Shown in pieces: positions 15,853 to 25,001 of a DNA stretch of 64,000 nucleotides. The translations under genes and the position numbers were made by a program. Each line of letters starts with the position of its first letter. Positions within the stretch are counted from its first letter, which is position 1. The notes below the pieces were generated by a model. The model ran no database searches. It saw only the letters and a program-made list of their open reading frames with translations, and was not told the DNA's origin. This DNA is from Guptibacillus hwajinpoensis (lineage in GTDB: Bacteria > Bacillota > Bacilli > Bacillales > Guptibacillaceae). The stretch covers positions 1 to 64,000 of the forward strand of contig NZ_JAIVAE010000012.1 of assembly GCF_020171785.1 (NCBI RefSeq), written 5' to 3'.

Positions 15853-16488
15853 ATGGATTTCGATCTATTATGGAAAGCTGTGTTAATTGTGATCGGGGGA
15901 ACGTTGCTCTTACGTGTGGCAGGTCGTAAATCGATCTCCCAAATGACGCTTGCCCAAGTTGTCATAATGATTGGGATTGGCTCATTACTTATTCAACCCA
16001 TTGTAGGTAAAAACGTGTTTACGACACTTTTAGTAGGACTAGCCCTTGTTTTAACTCTCGTTATTGTTGAATATAGTCAGCTGAAATTTGATTGGCTAGA
16101 AATGTTTATTACTGGGCGCTCAAAAATTCTAATTAAAAATGGCGTACTCCAAGAAAATAATCTTAAAAGATTACGCTTTACTGTTGATCAGCTTGAAATG
16201 AAACTAAGACAATCACAAATTCACTCTATCTCGGATGTAGCTGATGCTACGCTAGAACCAAATGGTCAGCTTGGATTTCAGCTTAAAGAATCGAAGCAAC
16301 CCGCGACCAAGGAGGAGATCGCTAAGATCTTCGAAGAGTTAAAGAACCTTAATCAAGTTATTCAAGGTTTATCAAACAGTCCTGTACGAAAGACTCCTCC
16401 GGCAAATTCTGTTGATAAAAAATCCACTTTATTTGATGAGGTGGGGTCAAATGTTCATAATCCACCAGTACCTAATAAACTTCAATGA
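15853..16488 (+). CDS. DUF421 membrane protein (YetF-like)
   Basis: This 211-residue protein has a membrane part in residues 1-75 with two or three hydrophobic helices, then a cytoplasmic DUF421 domain (GRSKILIKNGVLQENNLKRL, MKLRQSQI) of the YetF family. The C-terminal 50 residues are disordered and proline-rich. The function of the family is unknown; it is found in spore formers. ATG 15853 follows AGGAGGCTG. It starts the chromosomal part right of the island. Confidence 0.85.
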   Translation: MDFDLLWKAVLIVIGGTLLLRVAGRKSISQMTLAQVVIMIGIGSLLIQPIVGKNVFTTLLVGLALVLTLVIVEYSQLKFDWLEMFITGRSKILIKNGVLQENNLKRLRFTVDQLEMKLRQSQIHSISDVADATLEPNGQLGFQLKESKQPATKEEIAKIFEELKNLNQVIQGLSNSPVRKTPPANSVDKKSTLFDEVGSNVHNPPVPNKLQ

Positions 16489-16588
16489 TTCATAGGAAAG
16501 ACCTGGTTGAGCAAATTCCTGCTCATTTTAAAATAGAGGTGATAAAATATAAGTACGTAAAATAATGATAAACTGAAAGAGTGATTTG

Positions 16589-17290
16589 ATGAGAATTGAA
16601 GTATGGTCTGACTTTGTATGTCCATTTTGCTATATAGGAAAAAGACGTCTTGAGAGTGCACTTCAGTCTTTCCCACAGCGTGATCAAGTAGAAGTCGTTT
16701 TTAAAAGCTTTGAACTTGATCCGAATGCGAAAGAATCTAATGGGGAAAGCATGGCTGAGCTTTTGGCAGCGAAATATAATGTGAGTCTAGAACAAGCTCA
16801 AGGTATGTGTGAGAATATGAGGCAACAAGCTGAAGGGGAAAACCTTACGTATGATTTCGATCAAATGATTCCCACGAATTCATTTGATGCCCATCGTCTA
16901 GTTCACTATGCAACAGAGCATGGTAAAAGTAATGAGATGTCGGAACGTCTTTTTTATGCCTTCTTTACTGAATCCAAAAATATCGGTGATCATGAAACAC
17001 TTGCGTCACTTGGTGAGGAGCTTGGGTTAGACGCTAAGGATATAAAACGTATGCTAGGAACGGAAGAGTTTACGAAAGAAGTTCGCAGTGATGAAGCAAT
17101 GGGAAGTCAACTAGGCATCCAGGGTGTACCGTTCTTTGTATTTGACGGTAAATATGCGGTGTCAGGTGCTCAGCCTGTAGAAATGTTCGAACAGGCGATT
17201 GAAAAGGCATGGGGAGAAGGTAATAAGCTTGAGGTCGTTGGTGGCAATGCAGAAGCTTGTTCTGCTGACTCTTGTGATTTTCCTAAATAA
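16589..17290 (+). CDS. DsbA-family oxidoreductase (FrnE-like)
   Basis: This 233-residue protein has a thioredoxin fold with the active site CPFC near residue 12 (SDFVCPFCYIG) and the helical insertion of DsbA proteins. FrnE-type relatives act as thiol-disulfide oxidoreductases. No signal peptide is seen, so it is probably cytoplasmic. A cis-proline motif GVPFFV is present at about residue 180. ATG 16589 is chosen over an upstream in-frame TTG. A terminator follows. Confidence 0.9.
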   Translation: MRIEVWSDFVCPFCYIGKRRLESALQSFPQRDQVEVVFKSFELDPNAKESNGESMAELLAAKYNVSLEQAQGMCENMRQQAEGENLTYDFDQMIPTNSFDAHRLVHYATEHGKSNEMSERLFYAFFTESKNIGDHETLASLGEELGLDAKDIKRMLGTEEFTKEVRSDEAMGSQLGIQGVPFFVFDGKYAVSGAQPVEMFEQAIEKAWGEGNKLEVVGGNAEACSADSCDFPK

Positions 17291-17299
17291 AAGCGTAAG

Positions 17300-17331
17300 A
17301 AAGCTCTCTTAATATAAAGAGAGCTTTTTCT
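17300..17331. terminator. bidirectional terminator between convergent genes
   Basis: AAGCTCTCTT and AAGAGAGCTT flank AATATA and are followed by TTTTC. It separates the DsbA-like gene from the minus-strand small ORF. Confidence 0.75.
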
Positions 17332-17552
17332 TATGCGTCTGTCTTTTCTTGTTTAATCGTTTTGTAAGCTGAATCGAGGTTACGAATGCGACGAACAATT
17401 TCAGAGTTTTTGTTAAGGTTATCATAGATCATGGATGACACAACGGAACGATAGTAGCTATTCATTGCCTCTAATTTTGAAAATACATCGCGGTTTTTTT
17501 CTATGTATTGTCGAAAATTATCTTCGAAAAATGGTGTAGAGAAGGGTTCCAT
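17331..17552 (-). CDS. small hypothetical protein
   Basis: This 73-residue protein has no family I recognise. It is predicted mostly helical and rich in Tyr, Arg and Asn. It has a good ribosome binding site (GGAGAACG) before ATG 17552 and ends at the shared terminator. Confidence 0.7.
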   Translation of the reverse strand: MEPFSTPFFEDNFRQYIEKNRDVFSKLEAMNSYYRSVVSSMIYDNLNKNSEIVRRIRNLDSAYKTIKQEKTDA

Positions 17553-17767
17553 ATTCGTTCTCCTTTCTAATGATAGTTCCGATTATAGATGGACATCGAG
17601 AAACCGTCAAACTTGCTATTGGGCATAAACATCTCCTACAAAGTAGAGTAAATCAGTTGTTTTGTTAAGTAATTATGAAAAATGTGTTGTTTCTTACATA
17701 CATTCTGTGGTATTCTAGCTACATCAGCGAGGATTGTAGAAATTCCTCGAATTTTTACCATTGACCC

Positions 17768-17810
17768 AACGCAGTGTTTCGTTAATATTAACGAAGCGTT
17801 GCGTTTTTTT
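17768..17810. terminator. strong hairpin terminator
   Basis: AACGCAGTGTTTCGTTAA and its complement enclose TATT and run into TTTTTTT. On the other strand it ends the B3/4-domain gene. A short upstream hairpin, CGAGG/CCTCG at 17730-17754 followed by AATTTTT, might end a small plus-strand transcript, but no promoter is sure. Confidence 0.7.
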
Positions 17811-17827
17811 ATGCTTACAAACTCCCT

Positions 17828-18496
17828 TTAAATGGAAACTCCACTTTCGACTTGGCCACCATGTATTTGATGGAACATTTCAGCAGAAGCATCAACAAGC
17901 TTTTTACATTCCGATAGGGGAAGTGACGGTTGCAGATAAAAGAGTTGAATCGCGTTTGTCGTATTTTCCGTTACAGCCGTTCGTTTAGAATCGACAATCG
18001 GGCTTCCGAATGCACCCTTTTGGTCGATTGAATGAATTTTGTTAGTAAAGGAGACCTCACGACCATTTAAACCTGCATAGAAGGTATTCTTATCTCCGAT
18101 ATCGATCGTAATATCTCCTTCGATTTGATCTAAATCATAAATTCCAAGGGGAATTTTGTATTGAAGAGATAATAAGTTGTTGATGTCGACTGCAGAATGG
18201 ACAAGTGGGATCGTACTTCCTTTTTTTAATCGTCGTAAGAGAGATTCAGAAGAGGGACGATACCGAGCAGGATCCGCGCCGAATTTTTTGAAAATGGATC
18301 GCCATTCTGAGACGGCGGAAAACGAAATAAGATCGGTCTCTTCAAGGTCCATCATCATTGTTTCTTGATAAAATTGAAAGCGACCGCGTACCATTTGCGG
18401 TGACTTTTCAACCACGATATTATGATAAATAGCATAACCCATTTTAAATTCTGGATAGTGCTCTTTTATAGATGGAGCGAGAGTAATATTGGTCAT
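17828..18496 (-). CDS. B3/B4 tRNA-binding domain protein
   Basis: This 222-residue protein matches the B3/4 domain found in the phenylalanyl-tRNA synthetase beta subunit and in free-standing editing-like proteins. Motif KKFGADPARYRPS (about 70-82) and the long LRRLKKGSTIPL, LVHSAVDINNLLSL segments are typical. The presumed role is contact with tRNA or amino acid, but no reaction is proven for the stand-alone family. It has a good ribosome binding site (AGGAGG) before ATG 18496. Confidence 0.85.
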   Translation of the reverse strand: MTNITLAPSIKEHYPEFKMGYAIYHNIVVEKSPQMVRGRFQFYQETMMMDLEETDLISFSAVSEWRSIFKKFGADPARYRPSSESLLRRLKKGSTIPLVHSAVDINNLLSLQYKIPLGIYDLDQIEGDITIDIGDKNTFYAGLNGREVSFTNKIHSIDQKGAFGSPIVDSKRTAVTENTTNAIQLFYLQPSLPLSECKKLVDASAEMFHQIHGGQVESGVSI

Positions 18497-18578
18497 AACT
18501 CTTTCCTCCTAGTTCATATTTTTCGTTCATTTTACCATATACCAGATTTTGAAGCTTAAAAGGAGGTTTGTCTCATAG

Positions 18579-20273
18579 ATGAAGGAACTTAAAAAGCAGT
18601 TAGAACGCATAGATGGAAAAGGTTATAAGGCATACAAGGATTTGAAAGGGCATTATAACTTTGATGACTATACCCTTGCGATTGATTATGTTCAGGGAGA
18701 CCCGTTTGCTAGTCCTTCCCGCATAAGAATTATCGTTCCTCGTACGAAAACAATTATTGAACGTGAATGGTTTGGGGCGTCTGTGAGAAAAGTCCGAACG
18801 GAAGATGAGATTGCGCGAAAAGTAGGAAGGGCCATCAGAAAGACGGAGAGGCATGCAAAAGGCACGGGGAAAAGTGGAATGATCTTTATCGATCAACCGG
18901 GGCAAAAGGTTATTGAGAGAGCTGCAGTGAACGTCACGGAGGAAGTTATTACGATATGTTTATCCATAGGATTACCCGCTCAAGGCAGGAGGGTTCTTGG
19001 TAGACAGGCGATAGATCTGCTTCTGCATCGCATCCCAGATATTATGAAGAAATCTATCTTTGCTCTAAATAAAGATCTTATAGTTAAAGCCCTTTTCTTA
19101 GCAGATCAACAGGAAGCAATTCGTAATTACCTTACTGATAATGGATATGTAGCTTTTGTAGCAAATGGAGCTATTCTGCCACGTGAGAGTGGGGTTAGCG
19201 ATCGTCCTATGCAGCAAAAGGCCGTCCAATTTGAATCGCCTGAAAGTATGGAAGTATCTCTTAAGATTCCACATCGGTCAAAACCTTTAACAGGGATGGC
19301 GGTAAAAGAAGGGATTACTTTAATTGTTGGTGGTGGTTACCATGGAAAAAGTACCCTCTTGCATGCTATGGAGCATGGCGTCTATGATCATATTTCAGGA
19401 GATGGAAGAGAGTATGTGCTCACAAATCACCACGCAATGAAGATTCGTTCAGAAGATGGGCGTCAGGTGACTGGAGTTGATATATCGCCATTTATCAACA
19501 ATCTTCCATATGGCAAGGATACACGGTCTTTCACATCTGAAAATGCCAGTGGAAGTACGTCACAGGCTGCAAATATTATAGAAGCAATAGAGGCTGGGGC
19601 AGATACGCTTCTAATTGACGAAGATACGAGTGCGACAAACTTTATGATTCGAGATTATCGGATGCAGCAGTTAGTTGCGAAAGAAAAAGAACCAATTACC
19701 CCATTTATTGATCGTGTAAAGCAATTGAGTACAGAACGACACATATCAACCGTACTTGTTATGGGTGGATCTGGTGATTACTTTGAGGTAGCAGATCAGG
19801 TTATTTTAATGGAAAACTATGTTCCCTACGATGTAACCGATAAAGCTAAAAAAATTGCGCAAGAATCTGCCCGCCAAAAAGAAGGTGGAGAAACGTTTGG
19901 TGATGCAAGAAAGAGAGTACCTGAACGGAGTAGTTTGAACAGTCAAAAGGGAAAGAAATCGAAAGTGACTGCTCGAGGACTGCACCAAATTCAATATGGT
20001 CATACGGAAGTTTCCTTTCTTCAAGTAGAGCAACTTGTTGATTCCAGCCAAACAAGATTTGCTGCTGATGTTCTTCATTTTCTAGAAAGAAATCAGACGT
20101 TAGGAAATAAGTCGATTCCAGAGCTATTGGACTTCATTGAAGAAAAAATAACTAGTGAGGGGCTAGGTTCCTTTTCGTTATTTCAAGATCAGCACCCAGG
20201 AGACATTGCTCGAATTAGAAGAACGGAAATGGCGGCGATATTAAATCGGATTCGAACGTTAAAAATAAAATAA
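18579..20273 (+). CDS. ABC-class predicted ATPase
   Basis: This 564-residue protein belongs to the family of predicted ATPases of the ABC class (PF09818). It has a Walker A motif GGGYHGKST (about 251-259) and Walker B-like LLIDEDTSATNF (about 345-356) with LVMGGSGDYF following. The N-terminal 220 residues carry the family's substrate-like region. No transporter partner is nearby, so it is probably cytosolic. The function is unknown. Confidence 0.88.
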   Translation: MKELKKQLERIDGKGYKAYKDLKGHYNFDDYTLAIDYVQGDPFASPSRIRIIVPRTKTIIEREWFGASVRKVRTEDEIARKVGRAIRKTERHAKGTGKSGMIFIDQPGQKVIERAAVNVTEEVITICLSIGLPAQGRRVLGRQAIDLLLHRIPDIMKKSIFALNKDLIVKALFLADQQEAIRNYLTDNGYVAFVANGAILPRESGVSDRPMQQKAVQFESPESMEVSLKIPHRSKPLTGMAVKEGITLIVGGGYHGKSTLLHAMEHGVYDHISGDGREYVLTNHHAMKIRSEDGRQVTGVDISPFINNLPYGKDTRSFTSENASGSTSQAANIIEAIEAGADTLLIDEDTSATNFMIRDYRMQQLVAKEKEPITPFIDRVKQLSTERHISTVLVMGGSGDYFEVADQVILMENYVPYDVTDKAKKIAQESARQKEGGETFGDARKRVPERSSLNSQKGKKSKVTARGLHQIQYGHTEVSFLQVEQLVDSSQTRFAADVLHFLERNQTLGNKSIPELLDFIEEKITSEGLGSFSLFQDQHPGDIARIRRTEMAAILNRIRTLKIK

Positions 20274-20304
20274 ACTCACCCCAATAAAGAAAGGAGGGGA
20301 ATGA

Positions 20305-21444
20305 ATGACAAACGCACAATTAAAAGCTGATATTGTGGCATACAGTAAAACAATTGGGATTGATAAAATAGGCTTCGCTGCTGCAGATCCGTTTAAAACA
20401 CTGAAACAACGATTGCAGCGTCAGCAGGAGCTTGGGTATCAGTCGGGGTTCGAGGAATCTGATATCGAGAAGAGAACAAAGCCTGAGCTATTGTTGAGCG
20501 GTGCAACGACGATTGTTTCGATTGCCATTGCTTATCCTTCGCGAATGAAGGATAGCCCAAGGAGTAAGAAAGGTGAACGAAGAGGACTATTTTGTCGCGC
20601 GTCATGGGGGGTTGATTATCATCATGTGCTTAGAGAGAAACTCTCCCTCCTAGATGCATATATTAAATCGAAGGTTCCTGAAGCTAGAACGAGTTCAATG
20701 GTCGATACGGGCGAATTATCCGATCGAGCTGTAGCTGAAAGAGCCGGCATTGGGTTTAGCGGTAAAAACACAATGACCATAACAGAAGAATTTGGATCAT
20801 GGGTCTATCTTGGTGAGATGATTACTGATCTAAATTTGGAACCTGACGAGCCTGTTGAGGAGGGATGTGGAGACTGTAATATTTGTGTAGATGCCTGTCC
20901 AACGGGTGCCTTAATTGAAGGTGGTCAGCTTAACGCGAATAAATGCATTGCTTTTCTTACGCAAACAAAGGGTTTCTTACCTGACGAATACAGGTCTAAA
21001 TTAGGCAATCGTTTATATGGATGTGATACGTGTCAGCTTGTTTGTCCTAAAAACAAAGGAAAAGATTTTCATCACCATCCAGAACTCGAACCTGATCCAG
21101 AAATGGTAAAACCAAAATTAATTCCGCTCTTAACTATGACGAATCGTGAATTTAAAGAGCAATTTGGTAAAGCAGCGGGCTCATGGAGAGGGAAGAAGCC
21201 AATCCAGAGAAATGCGATTCTTGCTCTAGCTCATTATAAAGATGAAACAGCAGTTGATACTCTGGTGGAAGTGATGGAAAAAGACCCTCGTCCGGTGATC
21301 CGCGGAACCTCGGCGTGGGCCCTAGGAAAAATCGGTGGTGAAAAGGCCCTTCATGCCCTTATGAAGGAGCAAATGAGAGAAAAAGATACGGATGTGGCAG
21401 ATGAGATCGCTAAGGGCCTGTCAATGCTTGAAAATAAGGCTTAA
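20305..21444 (+). CDS. queG: epoxyqueuosine reductase
   Basis: This 379-residue enzyme makes the last step of queuosine in tRNA by reducing epoxyqueuosine, using cobalamin and two iron-sulfur clusters. The two [4Fe-4S] motifs are visible: Cys188, 191, 194 and 198 (CGDCNICVDACP) and Cys240, 243 and 247 (CDTCQLVCP), plus Cys214. The catalytic region VDTGELSDRA is near 133-142. The C-terminal HEAT-like repeats are typical. It matches B. subtilis YhbA in order with yhbB and trmL. Confidence 0.95.
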   Translation: MTNAQLKADIVAYSKTIGIDKIGFAAADPFKTLKQRLQRQQELGYQSGFEESDIEKRTKPELLLSGATTIVSIAIAYPSRMKDSPRSKKGERRGLFCRASWGVDYHHVLREKLSLLDAYIKSKVPEARTSSMVDTGELSDRAVAERAGIGFSGKNTMTITEEFGSWVYLGEMITDLNLEPDEPVEEGCGDCNICVDACPTGALIEGGQLNANKCIAFLTQTKGFLPDEYRSKLGNRLYGCDTCQLVCPKNKGKDFHHHPELEPDPEMVKPKLIPLLTMTNREFKEQFGKAAGSWRGKKPIQRNAILALAHYKDETAVDTLVEVMEKDPRPVIRGTSAWALGKIGGEKALHALMKEQMREKDTDVADEIAKGLSMLENKA

Positions 21445-21510
21445 TGCTGATGGTCAAACGATTAGATGCGTTGTAAGATAGTGAAAAATGTACAATAAAG
21501 AAGGGATAGA

Positions 21511-22047
21511 ATGGAGAAACAAGTGATTTATTATGGGGAGTTTCAATCACCGATTGGTCCATTAACGTTGTTTGCTAGTTCGAAAGGAGTTAGTAGGCTC
21601 GATTTTGGTTGCCAGAAGGATGTGCTGCCTGCTGCTGAAACATGGTACAAGAAACATCATGTAAATGCGGACCTTGTTTTCAATTCTGATATGATTGAAC
21701 CAATTGTCATGCAATTGGAGGAATACTTCAGTGGAAAAAGAAAGGTTTTTGATCTTGAGCTTGATCCAATAGGAACGATTTTTCAGCAGAAAGTATGGAA
21801 AAACCTCTCGGAAATTCCATATGGGGAAACGCGTTCCTACAGAGATGTTGCCGTCGGTATTTCCGCCCCAAAAGCTGTTCGAGCAATTGGTTCAGCTAAT
21901 AATCGAAACCCGATTCCCATTATTGTACCGTGTCACAGAGTAATTGGAAGCAATGGTGCTCTCGTTGGATACGGTGGTGGCGTCACGAAGAAAGAATATT
22001 TATTATCTCTTGAACAACAGCATGCGATGCATGCAATGTTGCCATAA
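21511..22047 (+). CDS. ogt: methylated-DNA-protein-cysteine methyltransferase
   Basis: This 178-residue suicide enzyme repairs O6-methylguanine by transferring the alkyl group to its own cysteine. The active-site motif PCHRV is at 140-144 with acceptor Cys141. The N-terminal domain (1-85) and C-terminal winged helix are typical. It sits between queG and a YczE-like membrane protein, with its own ribosome binding site and terminator (22057-22099). Confidence 0.95.
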   Translation: MEKQVIYYGEFQSPIGPLTLFASSKGVSRLDFGCQKDVLPAAETWYKKHHVNADLVFNSDMIEPIVMQLEEYFSGKRKVFDLELDPIGTIFQQKVWKNLSEIPYGETRSYRDVAVGISAPKAVRAIGSANNRNPIPIIVPCHRVIGSNGALVGYGGGVTKKEYLLSLEQQHAMHAMLP

Positions 22048-22056
22048 CAAGATTTG

Positions 22057-22099
22057 AAGCCTGTTTGCTACGATTTATCCGTGGCAAACAGGCTTTTTT
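22057..22099 (+). terminator. terminator after ogt
   Basis: AAGCCTGTTTGC and GCAAACAGGCTT form a 12-bp stem followed by TTTTTT. Confidence 0.9.
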
Positions 22100-22252
22100 G
22101 GATTTTTCGTTTTAGGCATAATGCTACAAAAAGCGTCTGCTTTCTTGTAAAATAGCAAATGCGGTTAAATGACAGATGAAAAATTCAAATAAAAAGTAAT
22201 GAATGCAACAAGTAAATGGATTGTATTCAGAGTCTTCTTAAGAGGAGTGGAA

Positions 22253-22882
22253 ATGATGAACAGCTTTTTGTCGAAAAGCCTTATTTACGTAGCAGGATTA
22301 TTTACCCTTGCCTTTGGAGTAGTATTGTTAATCAATGCTGATGTTGGAATTGCTCCTTGGGATGCTTTATATGTCGCCCTGTCAGACCAAATTGGATTTA
22401 CAGTAGGATCATGGGTGTTTATAGTAGGCGGTATTTTGATTTTCATTAACAGTCTCATTATGATGAGGAAACCTAATCTGGCTGGTTTTATCCCGATTAT
22501 TTTACTAGGACTGTTTGTAGACTTATTGAATTTAAAAATATTAACTTTTATTGACGTAAATGGAATCGTTCCCAGATGGATGTTGTTTCTTGTTGGATTA
22601 GTCATTATGGGACTCGGGATAGCTGTGTATTTATTTGCTTCATTGGCATCTATTCCAAATGATGAATTAATGCTTGCACTTACTGAACGAACCGGATGGA
22701 CTATCGGTGTTACAAAGACAATAACGGAAGCTCTTGCATTTGTTTTAGCCTTTCTTCTTGGTGGTCCCATTGGTGCAGGTACGTTTGTTGAAGTCCTCCT
22801 ACTCGGTTTCCTTGTCGGTTGGTTTGATAAACTCCTAAAAAAAATAAATCATTCTTCACCTGAAGCAGCTGTTCATTCTTGA
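22253..22882 (+). CDS. YczE/YyaS/YitT-family membrane protein
   Basis: This 209-residue integral membrane protein has about five hydrophobic helices and motifs of the family that includes YczE, YyaS and YitT (FGVVLLINADVGIAPWDAL near the start). Its function is unknown. The start ATG 22253 is chosen because AAGAGGAGTGG sits just upstream; a frame opening at 22199 would be longer but lacks a site. Confidence 0.82.
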   Translation: MMNSFLSKSLIYVAGLFTLAFGVVLLINADVGIAPWDALYVALSDQIGFTVGSWVFIVGGILIFINSLIMMRKPNLAGFIPIILLGLFVDLLNLKILTFIDVNGIVPRWMLFLVGLVIMGLGIAVYLFASLASIPNDELMLALTERTGWTIGVTKTITEALAFVLAFLLGGPIGAGTFVEVLLLGFLVGWFDKLLKKINHSSPEAAVHS

Positions 22883-22937
22883 TTCCATGTCATGTGTGAG
22901 TTTCCCTTATCATAAATTGCGATGAGGGGGGACGCAT

Positions 22938-23825
22938 ATGGGGTGGGGAGAAGAGTTGAAATCTTTTTGGAAAGATCAAGCAACCAGTTTAATAAATGGT
23001 ACGGAATTAGCTAGGTTAGGCATTCGTCCTACAACAGAAGAAGAAGCAGCGGCCCGGTACCTGCAACAATGCGAGGATAGAGGAGCCACTGTTATTCGAA
23101 TAAAAAACAAAGGGATCCTTCTTAGCAAGAAAGGTTTTTCAAAGGAGCAAATGTATGATTACCTTCTCCATCAACAGTTCTTGATCAAGCAAGGGAAGAA
23201 ACTTTATCAAGAAGAACGAATGGAAAAGAGATTCGCGAAGATGAATGAAGGTGATCTTGTTCTAGATTGTTCTGTGGAAGTTGAAGGAGAGCGTCCTCAA
23301 ACAATAGAGAGTGAAGGAGACGATCGCATTGGTATGAAAGGTTCATACTATGATCGCTTATCTGCTCTTAAGTATGCTGAACGCTGGTGGGACGATTATA
23401 ACCCGGCATATCAATCATTTGATGTTGATTGTACGAACTATATTTCACAATGTCTTCATGCGGGAAAGGCTCCAATGCGTGGTTATCCTGATCGCACAAA
23501 AGGATGGTGGATGAAAGGGAGTAATTGGAGTTATTCTTGGACAGTGGCCCATGCTCTTCGCTGGCATTTAAGCGGCTCGAAGACTGGTCTACGCGCACGT
23601 GAAGTAGCAAATCCTGATGATTTGATTCCAGGAGATATTATATGCTATGACTTCGATGGAGATGGTCATTGGCAACATACTACTTTCGTTGTTGATAATG
23701 ATGAGAAGGGGTATCCTCTTGTAAATGCTCATACGACAAATAGCAGAATGCGCTATTGGGCTTATGAAGATTCTACGGCATGGACACCTGAGATCAAGTA
23801 TAAGTTTTTTCATATTGAAGATTAG
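22938..23825 (+). CDS. putative amidase (YhbB-like, Amidase_6)
   Basis: This 295-residue protein has the Amidase_6 fold in its C-terminal half with a Cys-His pair: DCTNYISQ (about 164-171) and WQHTTFV (about 249-255). The N-terminal 130 residues hold a helical region. It could hydrolyse amide bonds in peptidoglycan-like substrates, but the target is unknown. It sits between the ogt/YczE genes and trmL, as yhbB does in B. subtilis. Confidence 0.86.
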   Translation: MGWGEELKSFWKDQATSLINGTELARLGIRPTTEEEAAARYLQQCEDRGATVIRIKNKGILLSKKGFSKEQMYDYLLHQQFLIKQGKKLYQEERMEKRFAKMNEGDLVLDCSVEVEGERPQTIESEGDDRIGMKGSYYDRLSALKYAERWWDDYNPAYQSFDVDCTNYISQCLHAGKAPMRGYPDRTKGWWMKGSNWSYSWTVAHALRWHLSGSKTGLRAREVANPDDLIPGDIICYDFDGDGHWQHTTFVVDNDEKGYPLVNAHTTNSRMRYWAYEDSTAWTPEIKYKFFHIED

Positions 23826-23889
23826 TGAATTCCATCTCCATTTAAAAACATGCTATAATAGAAATGTTTTGAAGTGGAGGTGAATGAAG

Positions 23890-24363
23890 ATGTCTTTAAA
23901 TATCGTCCTTTTTCAGCCAGAAATACCGGCGAATACGGGGAATATCGCACGAACATGTGCAGCTACTCATACAAGTTTACATTTAATTCGTCCATTGGGC
24001 TTTTCAACTGATGATAAAATGTTGAAACGTGCAGGATTGGATTACTGGCAATATGCTGATGTTCATTATTATGATTCTCTAGATGAGTTTTTTGAAAAGA
24101 ATCAGGATGGGAAATATTACTATATAACGAAATATGGTACAAATACACATACTGATTTTGATTACTCTAATCAAGACGAGAATACGTATTTTGTTTTTGG
24201 AAGAGAAACAAATGGCTTGCCAGATGAATTGATTGAGAATAATAAAGAACGTTGTCTTCGTCTACCGATGACTGATCACGTTCGCGCTCTTAACCTATCT
24301 AATACAGCTGCCATTATGGTTTATGAAGCGTTGAGACAGCAAAATTACCCTGGAATGAAATAA
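23890..24363 (+). CDS. trmL: tRNA (cytidine/uridine 34-2'-O) methyltransferase
   Basis: This 157-residue SPOUT-class enzyme methylates the ribose of the wobble base in tRNA-Leu. Family motifs NIVLFQPEIPANTGNIARTC, IRPLGFSTDD, FVFGRETNGLP and LNLSNTAAIMVYE are present. ATG 23890 is chosen because the family begins MSLNIV and AGTGGAGG is at the right distance; an ATG at 23884 would put the site too close. It belongs to the queG-amidase-trmL group. Confidence 0.95.
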   Translation: MSLNIVLFQPEIPANTGNIARTCAATHTSLHLIRPLGFSTDDKMLKRAGLDYWQYADVHYYDSLDEFFEKNQDGKYYYITKYGTNTHTDFDYSNQDENTYFVFGRETNGLPDELIENNKERCLRLPMTDHVRALNLSNTAAIMVYEALRQQNYPGMK

Positions 24364-24408
24364 AAAAGAACGACTTTTCAGCAAAGAGCTGTAAGTCGTT
24401 CTTTTTTT
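24362..24408 (+). terminator. terminator after trmL
   Basis: AAAAAAGAACGACTT and AAGTCGTTCTTTTTTT pair around an inner CAGC/GCTG stem. Confidence 0.9.
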
Positions 24409-24434
24409 GATAGACGATCAAAGCGTTATTCAGA

Positions 24435-24722
24435 TCAAGAGTTCCAATATCTCCGTTTCTAAACGCTCGTCTTCGCTTTTCTTGTCTAGCTGCGACTCGC
24501 AGAAACTGCGATATTTCACTCTTTCACCAGAACACAAAGTGCGTGTTCTAGTTCAAGAGTTCCAATATCTCCGTTTCTAAACGCTCGTCTTCGCTTTTCG
24601 TAGATCCAGCTGCAGTGGGCAAATCCTCCGGCTGTTTCGCCCTTTCGATTGAGACAAAAAGCGTCTCATTCGAAAGGGCTCCAACATCCTGCGGATTTAA
24701 CCGCCCACTTCCGCTTTTCGTT
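24435..24722. repeat. dispersed hairpin repeat cluster
   Basis: The 47 bp at 24435-24481 are repeated exactly at 24553-24599, with small palindromes CTGCG/CGCAG and GAACAC/GTGTTC between them. The 126 bp at 24474-24599 reappear at 44712-44837 with about five mismatches. Beside them, 24615-24709 forms a near-perfect hairpin (AGTGGG..AAATCC outer arm, CCCTTTCG..GAGAC inner arm). No ORF is present. Such dispersed hairpin repeats are widespread in Bacillaceae. Confidence 0.85.
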
Positions 24723-24827
24723 TTACCGACTACCTTTTTTGGTTTTGCTTGGTCGGTCGTTGTAGCCGGCGGTGAAGATTGCTGCTAGGAATGCCAGGAT
24801 TACTACTAAAATACCCAGGAAACTCAT
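24723..24827 (-). CDS. small single-pass membrane protein (34 aa)
   Basis: This 34-residue ORF begins with ATG 24827 after a GAGGAGG ribosome binding site and has one hydrophobic helix (residues 3-19, GILVVILAFLAAIF) and a short basic tail (RPSKTKKGSR). The ribosome binding site, correct stop and lack of overlap with the repeat cluster support it. The role is unknown; it could be a regulatory small membrane protein of a spore former. Confidence 0.55.
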   Translation of the reverse strand: MSFLGILVVILAFLAAIFTAGYNDRPSKTKKGSR

Positions 24828-25001
24828 GGTCTCATCCTCCTCAGGTAAAATTGTGTCCAAATCTACCTCTCATTATAAACCATGTGAGGTGAGGTGTGAA
24901 TGTTTTGAGGGGAATTGTTGGAGTTGTGAGTGGTTTGAATTGGAAAAAAATACGGTTATTCGATAGGATAGAGATAGAAAGATAAAGGAGGCTTTTTAAT
25001 T

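Noticed and set aside
24421-24722. CRISPR array
   Set aside because: Only two 47-bp repeats with a 71-bp gap, no cas genes and the same block elsewhere; it fits a dispersed repeat instead.
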